Program-made: the position numbers and the translations under genes | From: Streptomyces cellulosae | GTDB lineage: Bacteria > Actinomycetota > Actinomycetes > Streptomycetales > Streptomycetaceae | Assembly (NCBI GenBank): GCA_014655195.1 | Contig: BNBH01000012.1 | Span: 62,001 to 126,000 of the forward strand | Length of the DNA: 64,000 bases | Direction: 5' to 3' | Shown: positions 51,009 to 58,822 of the stretch, piece by piece | Layout of the letters: each line of letters begins with the position of its first letter | Numbering within the stretch: position 1 is the stretch's first letter | The notes under the pieces: model-generated | Told to the model about the DNA's origin: nothing | Databases searched by the model: none | The model's input: the letters and a program-made list of their open reading frames with translations, nothing else

Positions 51009-52031
51009 TCAGGCGGAGCCGCGCAGCACCAGCTCCGTGCGGTGGATGACGTGCCGCCGGGCCGTCGACGGCTCCTCCATCTCCTCCAGGAGCAGCCGCA
51101 CCATCGTGCGGCCGATCTCCTCCAGCGGCTGACGGACCGTCGTGAGCTTCGGGTCGGTGTGCTGGGCGAGCGGGAAATCGTCGAACCCGATCACCGCCAC
51201 GTCGTCCGGCACCCGCCGGCCCGCCGCCCGGAGCGCTCCCAACGCGCCCGCGGCCATGGTGTCCGACGCGGCGAACACCCCCTCGATCTCCGGTGCCCGC
51301 TCGATGAGTTCGGCCATCGCGCGGCGCCCGCTGTCCGCCGTGAAGTCACCCTGCACGGTCCAGGACTCCGGAGCCTCGACGCCCGCCCGCTCCATCGCCT
51401 CCCGGTAACCGCGCAGCCGGCACTGGGCCACGTACATGTCCGGCGGACCCGTGATGGTGGCGATCGCGCGGCGGCCGGTGTCCAGCAGATGCGCCACGGC
51501 GGCGCGCGCCCCGCCGGCGTTGTCCGCGTCGACGTAGGTCACGCTCTCGTCCCCCGAGCGTCGCCCCAACAGCACGATGGGCAGGCCCACTTCGGCCAGC
51601 ATGTCGGGCAGCGGGTCCATCGCGTGCACCGACATCAGCATCACGCCGTCGACCCGGCCGCCGCGCGCGTACTCCACGAGCCGCTGCCGCTCGGCGTCCG
51701 TCCGCACCAGGGTGAGCAGCAGTTGCACCTCGGTCTCGGTCAGGGCGTCCCCGACGGACCGCACGATCTCGGAGAAGAACGGCTCGCCGAACTGCCGCCA
51801 GTCCGGCTCCGTCATGACCAGCGCGACCGCGTCGGCGCGCCGTCCGGCCAGCGTCCGGGCGGCCAGATTGGGGACGTACCCCAGCTCCGCGATGGCCTGC
51901 TGCACGGCCCGGCGGGTCGTGTCCTTGACCCCCGCCGCGTTGTTGATGACGCGGGAGACGGTGCCCCGCCCCACACCGGCGAGCGCCGCCACCTCCTCGA
52001 GCGTCGGTGTCCCCGGACGCCGCCTGAGCAT
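51009..52031 (-). CDS. LacI-family regulator next to celB
   Basis: 340 residues. The helix-turn-helix TLEEVAALAGVGRGTVSRVI (about 9-28) is followed by the hinge YVPNLAARTLAGRR and a sugar-sensor domain (VFAASDTMAAGALGALRAAG; VIGFDDFPLAQHTDPKL). VGRGTVSRVIN is shared with CebR-like repressors that read TGGGAGCGCTCCCA. It lies upstream of celB on the same strand, with three such palindromes between them, so it is a good candidate repressor of the cellulase genes. It may be a CebR paralogue rather than the master CebR. ATG 52031 is chosen because the DNA-binding domain begins at once. Confidence 0.9.
   Translation of the reverse strand: MLRRRPGTPTLEEVAALAGVGRGTVSRVINNAAGVKDTTRRAVQQAIAELGYVPNLAARTLAGRRADAVALVMTEPDWRQFGEPFFSEIVRSVGDALTETEVQLLLTLVRTDAERQRLVEYARGGRVDGVMLMSVHAMDPLPDMLAEVGLPIVLLGRRSGDESVTYVDADNAGGARAAVAHLLDTGRRAIATITGPPDMYVAQCRLRGYREAMERAGVEAPESWTVQGDFTADSGRRAMAELIERAPEIEGVFAASDTMAAGALGALRAAGRRVPDDVAVIGFDDFPLAQHTDPKLTTVRQPLEEIGRTMVRLLLEEMEEPSTARRHVIHRTELVLRGSA
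51228..51241. promoter_or_regulatory. CebR-like site inside the LacI gene
   Basis: CCGGAGCGCTCCCA matches 12 of 14 positions of the CebR box, within the 3' third of the regulator coding region. It may be an auxiliary site for looping or a coincidence of Gly/Ala codons. Confidence 0.4.
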
Positions 52032-52198
52032 GACCACCCCCACGAGATCACCTGATCCTACGGCCCCAGTCATGCCCGTATCGACCTGTCCCGCAACCCG
52101 CAAGCGGCGCGGGGCCGTTCGCATCCCGCGCAGGAGTGAACGGCGTGTCCGGACCCTGGACAGGCCTCCCGGCGCCGTGCTCTCATCCCGACTGGGCC

Positions 52199-52212
52199 TT
52201 GCAACGTTGTGA
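52199..52212 (+). promoter_or_regulatory. LacI-like palindrome upstream of the GH127 gene
   Basis: TTGCAACGTTGTGA has the perfect core CAACGTTG (52202-52209) and stands out in GC-rich DNA, 80 nt before the GH127 start. The rest of the 260-nt gap between the divergent LacI and GH127 genes holds nothing else that I can support. Confidence 0.55.
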
Positions 52213-52291
52213 AGACCGAACGGCGAGCCACCCCGCCCGTCCCGCGCACCCCTCCGCGGCACCACCGACGACGATGAACTGGAGCCCGCGC

Positions 52292-54688
52292 ATGCCCGTC
52301 ACCAGACGCACCCTCCTGGGCGCCGGAGCCGCAGGTCTCGGCGCGGCCGCACTCGGCGGCCCCCTCACCCTCCCCGCCTCCGCGTCCCCGGGGCGTACCG
52401 CGGGCACCCTCCCGGACGCATTCCGCAGACTGCCCGCCGGCAGCGTCACCCCGCGCGGCTGGCTGGACGGCCAACTGCGCCTCCAGCTGAACGGGTTGTG
52501 CGGCCGCTACGAGGAGATGTCCCACTTCCTCGACTTCGGCACCACCGGCTGGGTCCACCCCGACCGACCGGGCTGGGAGGAACTGCCGTACTGGCTGCGC
52601 GGATACGTTCCGCTCGCCGTGGCCACCGGCGACACCGCCGCCCTAGCCAACGCGCGCCGGTGGGTCGACGCCATCCTCGCCACCCAGCAGCCCGACGGCT
52701 TCTTCGGACCGCGCGCCCTGCGCACCTCCCTCAACGGCGGCCCCGACTTCTGGCCGTACCTGCCGCTGCTCCAAGCCCTGCGCACCCACGAGGAGTTCAC
52801 GGACGACGAGCGCGTCGTGCCCTGCCTCCTGAAGTTCCTGCGCTACATGAACGCCCAGGGTCCCGGCGCCTTCGACACGAGCTGGATCTCCTACCGCTGG
52901 GGCGACGGCCTGGACATCGCCGTCTGGCTCCACCGCCGCACGGCGGAGCCCTTCCTGCTGGACCTGGCCTTCAAGATGCACACCCTGGGCGCCGACTGGA
53001 CCGGCCCGACGCCCTCCCGGCACAACGTCAACATCGCCCAGGGCTTCCGCGAACCCGCCCAGTACGCCCAGGTGACCGGCTCCGACGAGCTGACCCGCGC
53101 CACCTACCACGCCTACGACACCGTCATGGCCGAGTACGGCAGGTTCCCCGGCGGCGGCATGGCCGGCGACGAGAACTACCGGCCCGGCTTCACCGACCCC
53201 CGGCAGGGCTTCGAGACCTGCGGCGTCGTCGAGTTCATGGCCTCCCACGAACTCCTCACCCGCATCACCGGCGACCCCGTGTGGGCCGACCGCTGCGAGG
53301 ACCTGGCGTTCAACATGCTCCCCGCCTCCCTCGACCCGCGGGGCAGGGCCGTCCACTACATCACCAGCGCCAACAGCGTCGACCTGGACGACCGCGTCAA
53401 GACGCAGGGCCAGTTCCAGAACGGCTTCGCCATGCAGGCGTACCACGCGGGCGTCGACCAGTACCGCTGCTGCCCCCACAACTACGGCATGGGCTGGCCC
53501 TACTTCACCGAGGAACTGTGGCTCGGCACCGACGACGGGGGCCTGGCCGCCGCGATGTACGCGCCCAGCCGGGTCCGCGCCCAGGTCGCCGGCGGCACCA
53601 CGGTCACGGTCACCGAGGACACCGGCTACCCGTTCACCGACACCGTCCGCCTCACCGTCTCCACCCCACGCCCGGTTCGCTTCCCGCTGCGCCTGCGCGT
53701 GCCCGGATGGTGCCGCTCACCCGAACTCCGGGTCGCCGGACGGCCGGTGAGCGCGCCGGACGGACCGGGCTGGGCGACGGTGACACGCACCTGGCGCGAC
53801 GGCGACGTGGTCACCCTGCGCCTGCCGCAGCGCACGGAGGTGCGGACCCTGCCGGACCAGCACGGCGCCGTGACCGTCCGGCACGGGCCGCTGACGTACT
53901 CCCTCGAGATCGGTGAGCGGTACGAGCGTTACGGGGGTGACGACACCTTCCCCGCGTACGAGGTGCACGCCACCACACCGTGGAACTACGGCCTGGCGCC
54001 TCTGCCTCGACCGGAGTTCACCCGCACTCCCGGTCCGGTCCCGGACAACCCCTTCACCCCCGCGGCCACCCCCGTCCGCATCACGGCCGACGCCCGCCGG
54101 ATCGCCGAGTGGACCGCAGACAACGAGCATGTCGTCACACCGCTCCAGGACAGCCCCGCCCGCAGCGACGCCCCGGTGGAACGGGTCACGCTCATCCCGA
54201 TGGGCGCGGCCCGGCTGCGGATCACCGCGTTTCCCACGGCGTCCCCGGACGGCCGGCCCTGGACGCCGGAGCCGCCGTACCGCCGGATCGAGAACCGCCA
54301 CAGCGGAAAGGTTCTCGCCGTGGACGGCATGTCCACCGAGAACAGCGCCCGCGTGGTGCAGTTCGCGAACACCGGCACGGGCGACCACGCCTGGCAGCTG
54401 ATCGACCAGGGGGAGGGCTGGTACCTGATCCGCAACGGCCACAGCGGCAAGGTGCTGGGTGTCGACGGCATGTCCACGGCCGACAGCGCACGGGTGGTCC
54501 AGTACGAGGACAACGGCACCCCCGACCACCTCTGGACCCTGGTCGACAACGGCGACGGCTGGTACCGCATCCGCAACCGCCACAGCGACAAGGTTCTGGG
54601 AGTGGACGGCATGTCGACAGCGGACAGCGCGCAGGTGGTCCAGTTCACGGACAACGGCACACCGGACCACTTGTGGCGCTTCATCTGA
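52292..54688 (+). CDS. Secreted GH127 (DUF1680) protein with C-terminal ricin-type lectin
   Basis: 798 residues. A twin-arginine signal (VTRRTLLGAGAAG) ends near ASASPG. The GH127 barrel spans about 40-560, with the glutamate and cysteine of FETCGVVEF and the Cys pair of YRCCPHNYG, which correspond to the zinc-thiolate active site known in beta-L-arabinofuranosidase HypBA1. The last ~130 residues are three near-identical ricin repeats, each with GKVL(G/A)VDGMST and a closing W. The enzyme probably removes beta-L-arabinofuranose from plant glycans outside the cell. ATG 52292 has GGAG 7 nt upstream. It is divergent from the LacI gene. Confidence 0.9.
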   Translation: MPVTRRTLLGAGAAGLGAAALGGPLTLPASASPGRTAGTLPDAFRRLPAGSVTPRGWLDGQLRLQLNGLCGRYEEMSHFLDFGTTGWVHPDRPGWEELPYWLRGYVPLAVATGDTAALANARRWVDAILATQQPDGFFGPRALRTSLNGGPDFWPYLPLLQALRTHEEFTDDERVVPCLLKFLRYMNAQGPGAFDTSWISYRWGDGLDIAVWLHRRTAEPFLLDLAFKMHTLGADWTGPTPSRHNVNIAQGFREPAQYAQVTGSDELTRATYHAYDTVMAEYGRFPGGGMAGDENYRPGFTDPRQGFETCGVVEFMASHELLTRITGDPVWADRCEDLAFNMLPASLDPRGRAVHYITSANSVDLDDRVKTQGQFQNGFAMQAYHAGVDQYRCCPHNYGMGWPYFTEELWLGTDDGGLAAAMYAPSRVRAQVAGGTTVTVTEDTGYPFTDTVRLTVSTPRPVRFPLRLRVPGWCRSPELRVAGRPVSAPDGPGWATVTRTWRDGDVVTLRLPQRTEVRTLPDQHGAVTVRHGPLTYSLEIGERYERYGGDDTFPAYEVHATTPWNYGLAPLPRPEFTRTPGPVPDNPFTPAATPVRITADARRIAEWTADNEHVVTPLQDSPARSDAPVERVTLIPMGAARLRITAFPTASPDGRPWTPEPPYRRIENRHSGKVLAVDGMSTENSARVVQFANTGTGDHAWQLIDQGEGWYLIRNGHSGKVLGVDGMSTADSARVVQYEDNGTPDHLWTLVDNGDGWYRIRNRHSDKVLGVDGMSTADSAQVVQFTDNGTPDHLWRFI

Positions 54689-54698
54689 AGCGCCCCGA

Positions 54699-54899
54699 AG
54701 GGGCGCGGGGAAGTGCGCGATAAGCCCTCACGGACCCGCAGGGAACCACCCTCTGGGGCGCGGGGAAGTACGCGATAAGCCCCCACGGACCCGCAGGCAA
54801 TCACCCTCTGGGGCGCGGGGAACTGCGCGATAGCCCCCCCCGCGCACCCGCAGGCCATCACCCTCAGGGGCGCGGGGAACCGCGCAACCAGCCCCGGCC
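54699..54899. repeat. Second GGGGCGCGGGGAA repeat array
   Basis: Four direct copies of the core (starts about 54699, 54754, 54809 and 54866) at 55-57-bp spacing. Each is followed by a (T)AGCCCC-(A)CGGACCCGCAGG segment as in the array at 921-1441, but with different spacing and sequence (AAGTGCGCGATAAG). The fourth copy overlaps the stop codon of the epimerase gene on the other strand. Confidence 0.9.
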
Positions 54900-55877
54900 C
54901 CCACTCACCCGCACCCCAGGACGCCCCACCCTACCCCGCGCGGCCCGAGCGCCCCGCACGAGATCTCCCGCCGCCCCCTCCCACCCAGGCCACCTGAACT
55001 CAAACCCCGCATCAGCCAACCGCCCCGCCACAACCCGCCGACTCTTCAACAACAACTCCGTGTCCGAGCGCAGCGCAACCGCCCCCACCTCCGCCATCCA
55101 CCGGCTCGCCGGCAACCCCACCGGCACCCCCCAAGCCCCCCGCAGCACCCGCATGAACTCCCGCTGAGGCAGCGGACCGGGCGCGGCGAGGTTCACCGCG
55201 CCCTCCACGTCCTCCCGGGCGATCAGGAACTCCACCGCCCGCACGAAGTCGTCCTCATGAATCCAGGACACGTACTGCGCACCGCCGGCGACGGGCCCGC
55301 CCAGCCCCAGCCGGACGAGCCGCGACAGCACGTCGAACACCCCGCCCCGGTCGGGGCTCATCACCATCGCCGCCCGCAGGGCGACCTTCCGCGTGTCCGG
55401 GGTAGCCGCCTCGGCCTGTGCCCGCTCCCAGTTCTTGGCGATCTCGACGCTGTACGCCCAGTAGTCCGGCACGCCGCTCTCGGTGCCGCCGATGACACCC
55501 GTCGCCTCGTCGTCGGCGGCGTCGAACCGGTGAGCGTAGATCGTCGCGGTGCTCATCTGGAGCCACACCTTCGGCGGCCGGCGAGCCGAGGCGATCGCCT
55601 CACCCACGACCCGCGTGGAGCCGACACGTGAGTCCATCATGGCGCGCAGATTCTCCGGGGTGTACCGGCACGAAACGCTGCGCCCCGCCAGGTTGACGAC
55701 GACGTCCGCGCCGTCGACCACCTCGGCCCAAGGCCCCAGTCTGACCCCGTCCCACGCGACGTCCTGAGGGCGGCGAGGCTGCCGGGTCAGCACGACCACC
55801 TCGTGCCCGGCCGCGCTCAGCGCACGGTCCAGCATCGTGCCCACCTGTCCGGTTCCCCCGGGCATGACGATCTTCAT
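54864..55877 (-). CDS. TIGR01777-family NAD(P)-dependent epimerase-like protein
   Basis: 337 residues. The N-terminal nucleotide motif is GGTGQVG, followed by VDGADVVVNLAGRSV and, at the C-terminal end, a DUF1731-like domain (LPASRWMAEVGAVALRSDTE through FRWPGW). This is the SDR subfamily of unknown substrate present in most bacteria. The normal protein would end shortly after FEFRWPGWEGAAGDLV. Here about 30 extra Arg/Gly residues follow, the last of them encoded by the repeat element, which also supplies the stop. The true stop may have been lost when the repeat arrived. Confidence 0.85.
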   Translation of the reverse strand: MKIVMPGGTGQVGTMLDRALSAAGHEVVVLTRQPRRPQDVAWDGVRLGPWAEVVDGADVVVNLAGRSVSCRYTPENLRAMMDSRVGSTRVVGEAIASARRPPKVWLQMSTATIYAHRFDAADDEATGVIGGTESGVPDYWAYSVEIAKNWERAQAEAATPDTRKVALRAAMVMSPDRGGVFDVLSRLVRLGLGGPVAGGAQYVSWIHEDDFVRAVEFLIAREDVEGAVNLAAPGPLPQREFMRVLRGAWGVPVGLPASRWMAEVGAVALRSDTELLLKSRRVVAGRLADAGFEFRWPGWEGAAGDLVRGARAARGRVGRPGVRVSGGRGWLRGSPRP

Positions 55878-55984
55878 CGGACCCCTCCGGCCTCTTGGGT
55901 GTCCTCACCCTATCCCGCATTTTTGAACGCGTTCAACAGTGGGCTCGACGGACCGAGAACGGCCGGAGAGCGGAGGCCGGGCCC

Positions 55985-56374
55985 CTACGCCTGCGAGGCG
56001 ATCTGGATCAGGTTCCCGCACGTGTCGTCGAAGACGGCGGTCGTGACCGGGCCCATCTCCAGCGGCTCCTGGGTGAAGCGGACGCCGAGCCCCCGCAGTC
56101 GCTCGTACTCCGCCCGCACGTCGTCCACCGCGAATGACGCGAGGGGGATGCCGTCGGCCACGAGGGCGTCGCGGTAGGGCTTGACCGCGGGGTGGTGGGA
56201 CGGTTCGAGGAGCAGCTCGGTGCCGTCCGGCTCCTCGGGTGAGACGACGGTGAGCCACCGGTCGGTCTCGCCCAGCGGCACGTCGTGCTTCTTCACGAAG
56301 CCGAGGACGTCGGTGTAGAAGCGCAGGGCCTTCGTCTGGTCGTCGACGAAGACACTGGTCAGATGGATCTTCAT
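55985..56374 (-). CDS. VOC-family (glyoxalase-fold) protein
   Basis: 129 residues with two beta-alpha-beta-beta-beta units: MKIHLTSVFVDDQTKALRFY at the start and VFDDTCGNLIQIASQA at the end. The final metal-ligand type GNLIQI glutamine is in place of the usual Glu/His. Such proteins include dioxygenases, glyoxalases and drug-binding proteins; the role here is unknown. It overlaps the ArsR gene by 4 nt (ATGA), so the ArsR protein probably controls it. Confidence 0.9.
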   Translation of the reverse strand: MKIHLTSVFVDDQTKALRFYTDVLGFVKKHDVPLGETDRWLTVVSPEEPDGTELLLEPSHHPAVKPYRDALVADGIPLASFAVDDVRAEYERLRGLGVRFTQEPLEMGPVTTAVFDDTCGNLIQIASQA

Positions 56375-56673
56375 GAGGGGTCCTTCTCCGGTGTGGGGGT
56401 GTGCGGGTCGAGCCAGCGCTCGGTGATGTGCCGCAGCGGCGCGACGTTCAGGTCGTGGAACTTGTACCGGCCCTCCCGCCGGGTCTCGACGAGCCCGGCG
56501 GCCTCCAGGACGGCGAGGTGCTGCGACACCGCCTGACGCGAGATGCCGAGCCCGTGCTTCATGCTCAGACGCGCACAGATCTCGAACAGTGTCTGCCCGG
56601 ACTTCTCCGTCAGCTCGTCGAGGATCGTGCGGCGGGTCCCGTCCGCCAGAGCTTTGAAGAGGTCGTCGGCCAT
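56371..56673 (-). CDS. ArsR-family winged-helix repressor
   Basis: 100 residues. FKALADGTRRTILDELTEKS and the recognition helix ISRQAVSQHLAVLEAAGLVE, followed by the wing REGRYKFHDLN, are classic ArsR/SmtB features. The metal-binding Cys box is absent, so it senses something other than arsenic-type metals or none. It heads a two-gene operon with the VOC gene. The promoter, operator and start codon are packed into about 40 nt and the message is probably leaderless. Autoregulation is likely. Confidence 0.92.
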   Translation of the reverse strand: MADDLFKALADGTRRTILDELTEKSGQTLFEICARLSMKHGLGISRQAVSQHLAVLEAAGLVETRREGRYKFHDLNVAPLRHITERWLDPHTPTPEKDPS

Positions 56674-56679
56674 ACCTCC

Positions 56680-56709
56680 ACTATAGGCAAGTGCTTACTT
56701 GCCTATCAA
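56680..56709 (-). promoter_or_regulatory. Leaderless promoter with built-in ArsR operator
   Basis: On the minus strand, -35 TTGATA (56704-56709) and -10 TATAGT (56680-56685) are 18 nt apart, and the ATG begins 7 nt after the -10. The inverted repeat ATAGGCAAGT / ACTTGCCTAT (56683-56706, 4-nt spacer) fills the spacer and overlaps both hexamers. Repressor binding would exclude RNA polymerase. Confidence 0.85.
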
Positions 56710-56758
56710 TGCGGAAGCCGCCCCCGCCGAGCAGACGGGGGCGGCGGTCGGGTGGGCG

Positions 56759-57175
56759 TCAGCCGCGGCCTCCGGACGCGGCGTCCCTGCGGAAGAGTCC
56801 CGACAGGGACAGTGCCCCCGGTCCGAAGAACACCAGCAGCAGGAAGCCCCAGCAGAACAGCGCGGGGGACAGTCCGCCGTTCTGGAGGGGGAAGAGCCCG
56901 TCCGGCTGGTGCTCGGTGAAGTAGGCGAAGGCCATGGCGCCCGAGCTGAGGAACGCGGCGGCCCGGGTGAGAACCCCGAGGAGGATCAGCGCGCCGCAGA
57001 CCAGCTCGATCACCCCCGCGTACCAGAACGGCCAGTCGCCGGCGGGCGTGGCGTCCCGGTCCAGCACCCCGAACAGGGTGGCCGCGCCCTCACTGGTGAA
57101 CAGCAGCCCGATGACGATACGGAACAGGCCCAGGACCATCGGCTGTTGACGGTCGAGCCGGTCGGTGATGCCCAT
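56759..57175 (-). CDS. DoxX-family membrane protein
   Basis: 138 residues with four membrane helices (VLGLFRIVIGLLFTSEGAAT, FWYAGVIELVCGALILLGVL, AAAFLSSGAMAFAYF and LFCWGFLLLVFFGPG). DoxX proteins are small quinone-related or redox-stress membrane proteins in actinobacteria; the exact role is unknown. ATG 57175 is chosen for its AAGGAG site 7 nt upstream. It lies upstream of the ArsR operon on the same strand and probably has its own promoter. Confidence 0.9.
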   Translation of the reverse strand: MGITDRLDRQQPMVLGLFRIVIGLLFTSEGAATLFGVLDRDATPAGDWPFWYAGVIELVCGALILLGVLTRAAAFLSSGAMAFAYFTEHQPDGLFPLQNGGLSPALFCWGFLLLVFFGPGALSLSGLFRRDAASGGRG

Positions 57176-57344
57176 GGTGGAACTCCTTGCAGTGGCCGGT
57201 GCGCAGGGCAGGGAAAAGGGGACGGCGCGGAGGCCGTCCGCCCCCACTAACGTGCGTGCCGGGCGCGCTGTTCAGCGGTTCAGGGCCTGGTAGGACACAG
57301 GTCGGCAACAGTCCTCCGGGCGGCGGCCGGCAGACTCGTCCCCC

Positions 57345-57791
57345 ATGAGCGACAGAGCTGTCCGCCCGGCCCGCCCCGCGGGTGGGAGCGGGCCGACCTC
57401 ACCGGACACGACGGGACGGACACGGCTCCTGGCAGCGGTCGCGGCGCTGCTGACCGTCGGGGCGGGACTGGCCCTGCGCGCGGTGACGACGGGCGACGTC
57501 GCCAAGTACGGCGGGGACGCCCTGTACACCCTTCTGATCCTCACTCTCGTCGTCCTGCTCGCCCCGCGCTCGACGCCCGCGCGGGCGGCGGGCATCGCGC
57601 TCGCGGTGAGCTGGGCGGTGGAGCTGTTCCAGCTCACCGGAGTCCCCGCCGACCTGTCCGCCCGCAGCACCGCCGCCCGCCTGGTCCTCGGCTCGACGTT
57701 CAACGCACCGGACCTGTTCTGGTACGCGGCCGGCGCGAGCGCAGGCGGGCTCGTACTGCGCGCGGTCACCCGCCGCAGACCCTCGGCGTAG
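57345..57791 (+). CDS. DUF2809 membrane protein
   Basis: 148 residues. After a polar 28-residue head, about four membrane helices include GDALYTLLILTLVVLLAP and AVSWAVELFQLTGVP. The family motif ARLVLGSTFNAPDLFWYAAG is near the C-terminus. The function of DUF2809 is unknown. It is divergent from the DoxX gene. Confidence 0.85.
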   Translation: MSDRAVRPARPAGGSGPTSPDTTGRTRLLAAVAALLTVGAGLALRAVTTGDVAKYGGDALYTLLILTLVVLLAPRSTPARAAGIALAVSWAVELFQLTGVPADLSARSTAARLVLGSTFNAPDLFWYAAGASAGGLVLRAVTRRRPSA

Positions 57792-58100
57792 GCCGTCCGC
57801 CCCCGCGATTCGTACGGGAGCCGGGCGGCACGGAGCGCCTCGGACCCGCCGTCCGTCCCGCAGCCGAAGCGGCTCCCCGGGAAGCGTGACCGGAGGCCCC
57901 GGTCGTGGGACACGGCCACCACGGCGCCCGGATACGCGGCGAGCGCCGCCTCCAGGTCCTCGACGAGGTCCAGCGCCACGCGGTCGGTCGGCTCGTCGAG
58001 CACGAGCAGGTCCGCCGGGCGGGTCACCAACCGGGCGATCGGCAACCGCCGTTGCTGACCGCCCGCGCACCGGGGCGGACGGAAGTAGAGGTGCACGCGC
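57790..58100 (-). pseudogene. Remnant of an ABC-F ATPase gene
   Basis: The minus strand reads GGQQRRLPIARLVTRPADLL, VLDEPTDRVALDLVEDLEAA and LAAYPGAVVAVSHDRGLRSR, which are the signature end, Walker B and switch histidine of the second nucleotide-binding domain of an ABC-F protein (ribosome-protection type). The signature serine and all upstream domains are absent, NHV of the usual Walker B tail has become DRV, and the C-terminus decays. About 100 codons remain. ABC-F proteins often give antibiotic resistance, so a resistance gene may once have been here. Confidence 0.75.
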
Positions 58101-58128
58101 CCACCTTGACAAGGCGATCCGCCTCGTC

Positions 58129-58776
58129 TCAAGTAGAGCCCGATTCCGGCGCCCGGCGGCCCTCGTCCGTCGCGGCCTTTCGCCGCCGGTGCGCCGCCGC
58201 TTTCGCGTTGTTGCCGCAGCGCCGCATGGAGCACCACTGGCGGGGCCGGCCCGAGGGCGGGTTGAGGTAGAGCATCCGGCACACCTCGGACGCGCACCTC
58301 GTCAGCCGCTCCCGGCGCGACGCGTCGGACACGAGGTCGATCAGGTCCCGTGCGACCACGGACAGCAGGGCGTCCTCGGGGAGCAGGGCGCTCCCAGGTG
58401 CCGGTCGCACGCTGTCGGGCGTCAACTCCAGCCTGGGTGCGGGGGGTTCAGGGGCGGCCAGTTCGTTGACCAGGTTCACGGACGCGGGGGAGGGGCGGCG
58501 CCCGTCCAGCAGCGACGACGCGATGTCGTACGCCGCGTCCCGCAACGCGTGCAGCGACCGCAGCAGCGCGTCCGGGTCGTACCCGGGCGCCGGAGTCAGT
58601 CCCACGCCACGGCACCACGCGGCCAGCCGCTCGGCGTCCCCCATCCGCTCCAGCGGGCCGACAGGCCGGCGTCCCGCCGTCGCCACGAGGTTCAGCGACA
58701 GCGACCCGGCGTCGAACCGTAGATCACGTGCCCGGGCGGTGACCCTCGTACGCGGTGCTTGCGGTGCGGCTCCCAT
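58129..58776 (-). CDS. CGNR zinc-finger (DUF1470/ABATE) transcriptional regulator
   Basis: 215 residues. The N-terminal ABATE-type domain contains GSLSLNLVATAGRRPVGPLE. The C-terminal zinc finger reads CASEVCRMLYL...WCSMRRCGNN, where the usual CGNR box has Asn for Arg. This is followed by the basic helix AKAAAHRRRKA. Members are thought to be stress-linked regulators. The start at 58776 is taken because GAGG lies upstream. It is divergent from the ketopantoate-reductase-like gene with a 20-bp inverted repeat between them, which it may bind. Confidence 0.85.
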   Translation of the reverse strand: MGAAPQAPRTRVTARARDLRFDAGSLSLNLVATAGRRPVGPLERMGDAERLAAWCRGVGLTPAPGYDPDALLRSLHALRDAAYDIASSLLDGRRPSPASVNLVNELAAPEPPAPRLELTPDSVRPAPGSALLPEDALLSVVARDLIDLVSDASRRERLTRCASEVCRMLYLNPPSGRPRQWCSMRRCGNNAKAAAHRRRKAATDEGRRAPESGST

Positions 58777-58785
58777 GCGGCGATA

Positions 58786-58805
58786 GTAACCTCTCAAACG
58801 GTTAC
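58786..58805. promoter_or_regulatory. Inverted repeat between the CGNR and panE-like genes
   Basis: GTAACC-TCTCAAAC-GGTTAC, perfect 6-bp arms with an 8-nt spacer, in a 46-nt divergent intergenic gap. It must overlap both promoters. Probable operator, possibly of the CGNR protein. Confidence 0.7.
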
Positions 58806-58822
58806 CAAGGGAACGGTGGGCC

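Noticed and set aside
51228..51241. Intragenic CebR-like site as a firm operator
   Set aside because: Only 12 of 14 positions match and the core is common in GC-rich coding DNA. Kept as a low-confidence site only.
54864..54900. Functional C-terminal tail on the epimerase
   Set aside because: The residues come from the intergenic repeat and have no family counterpart.
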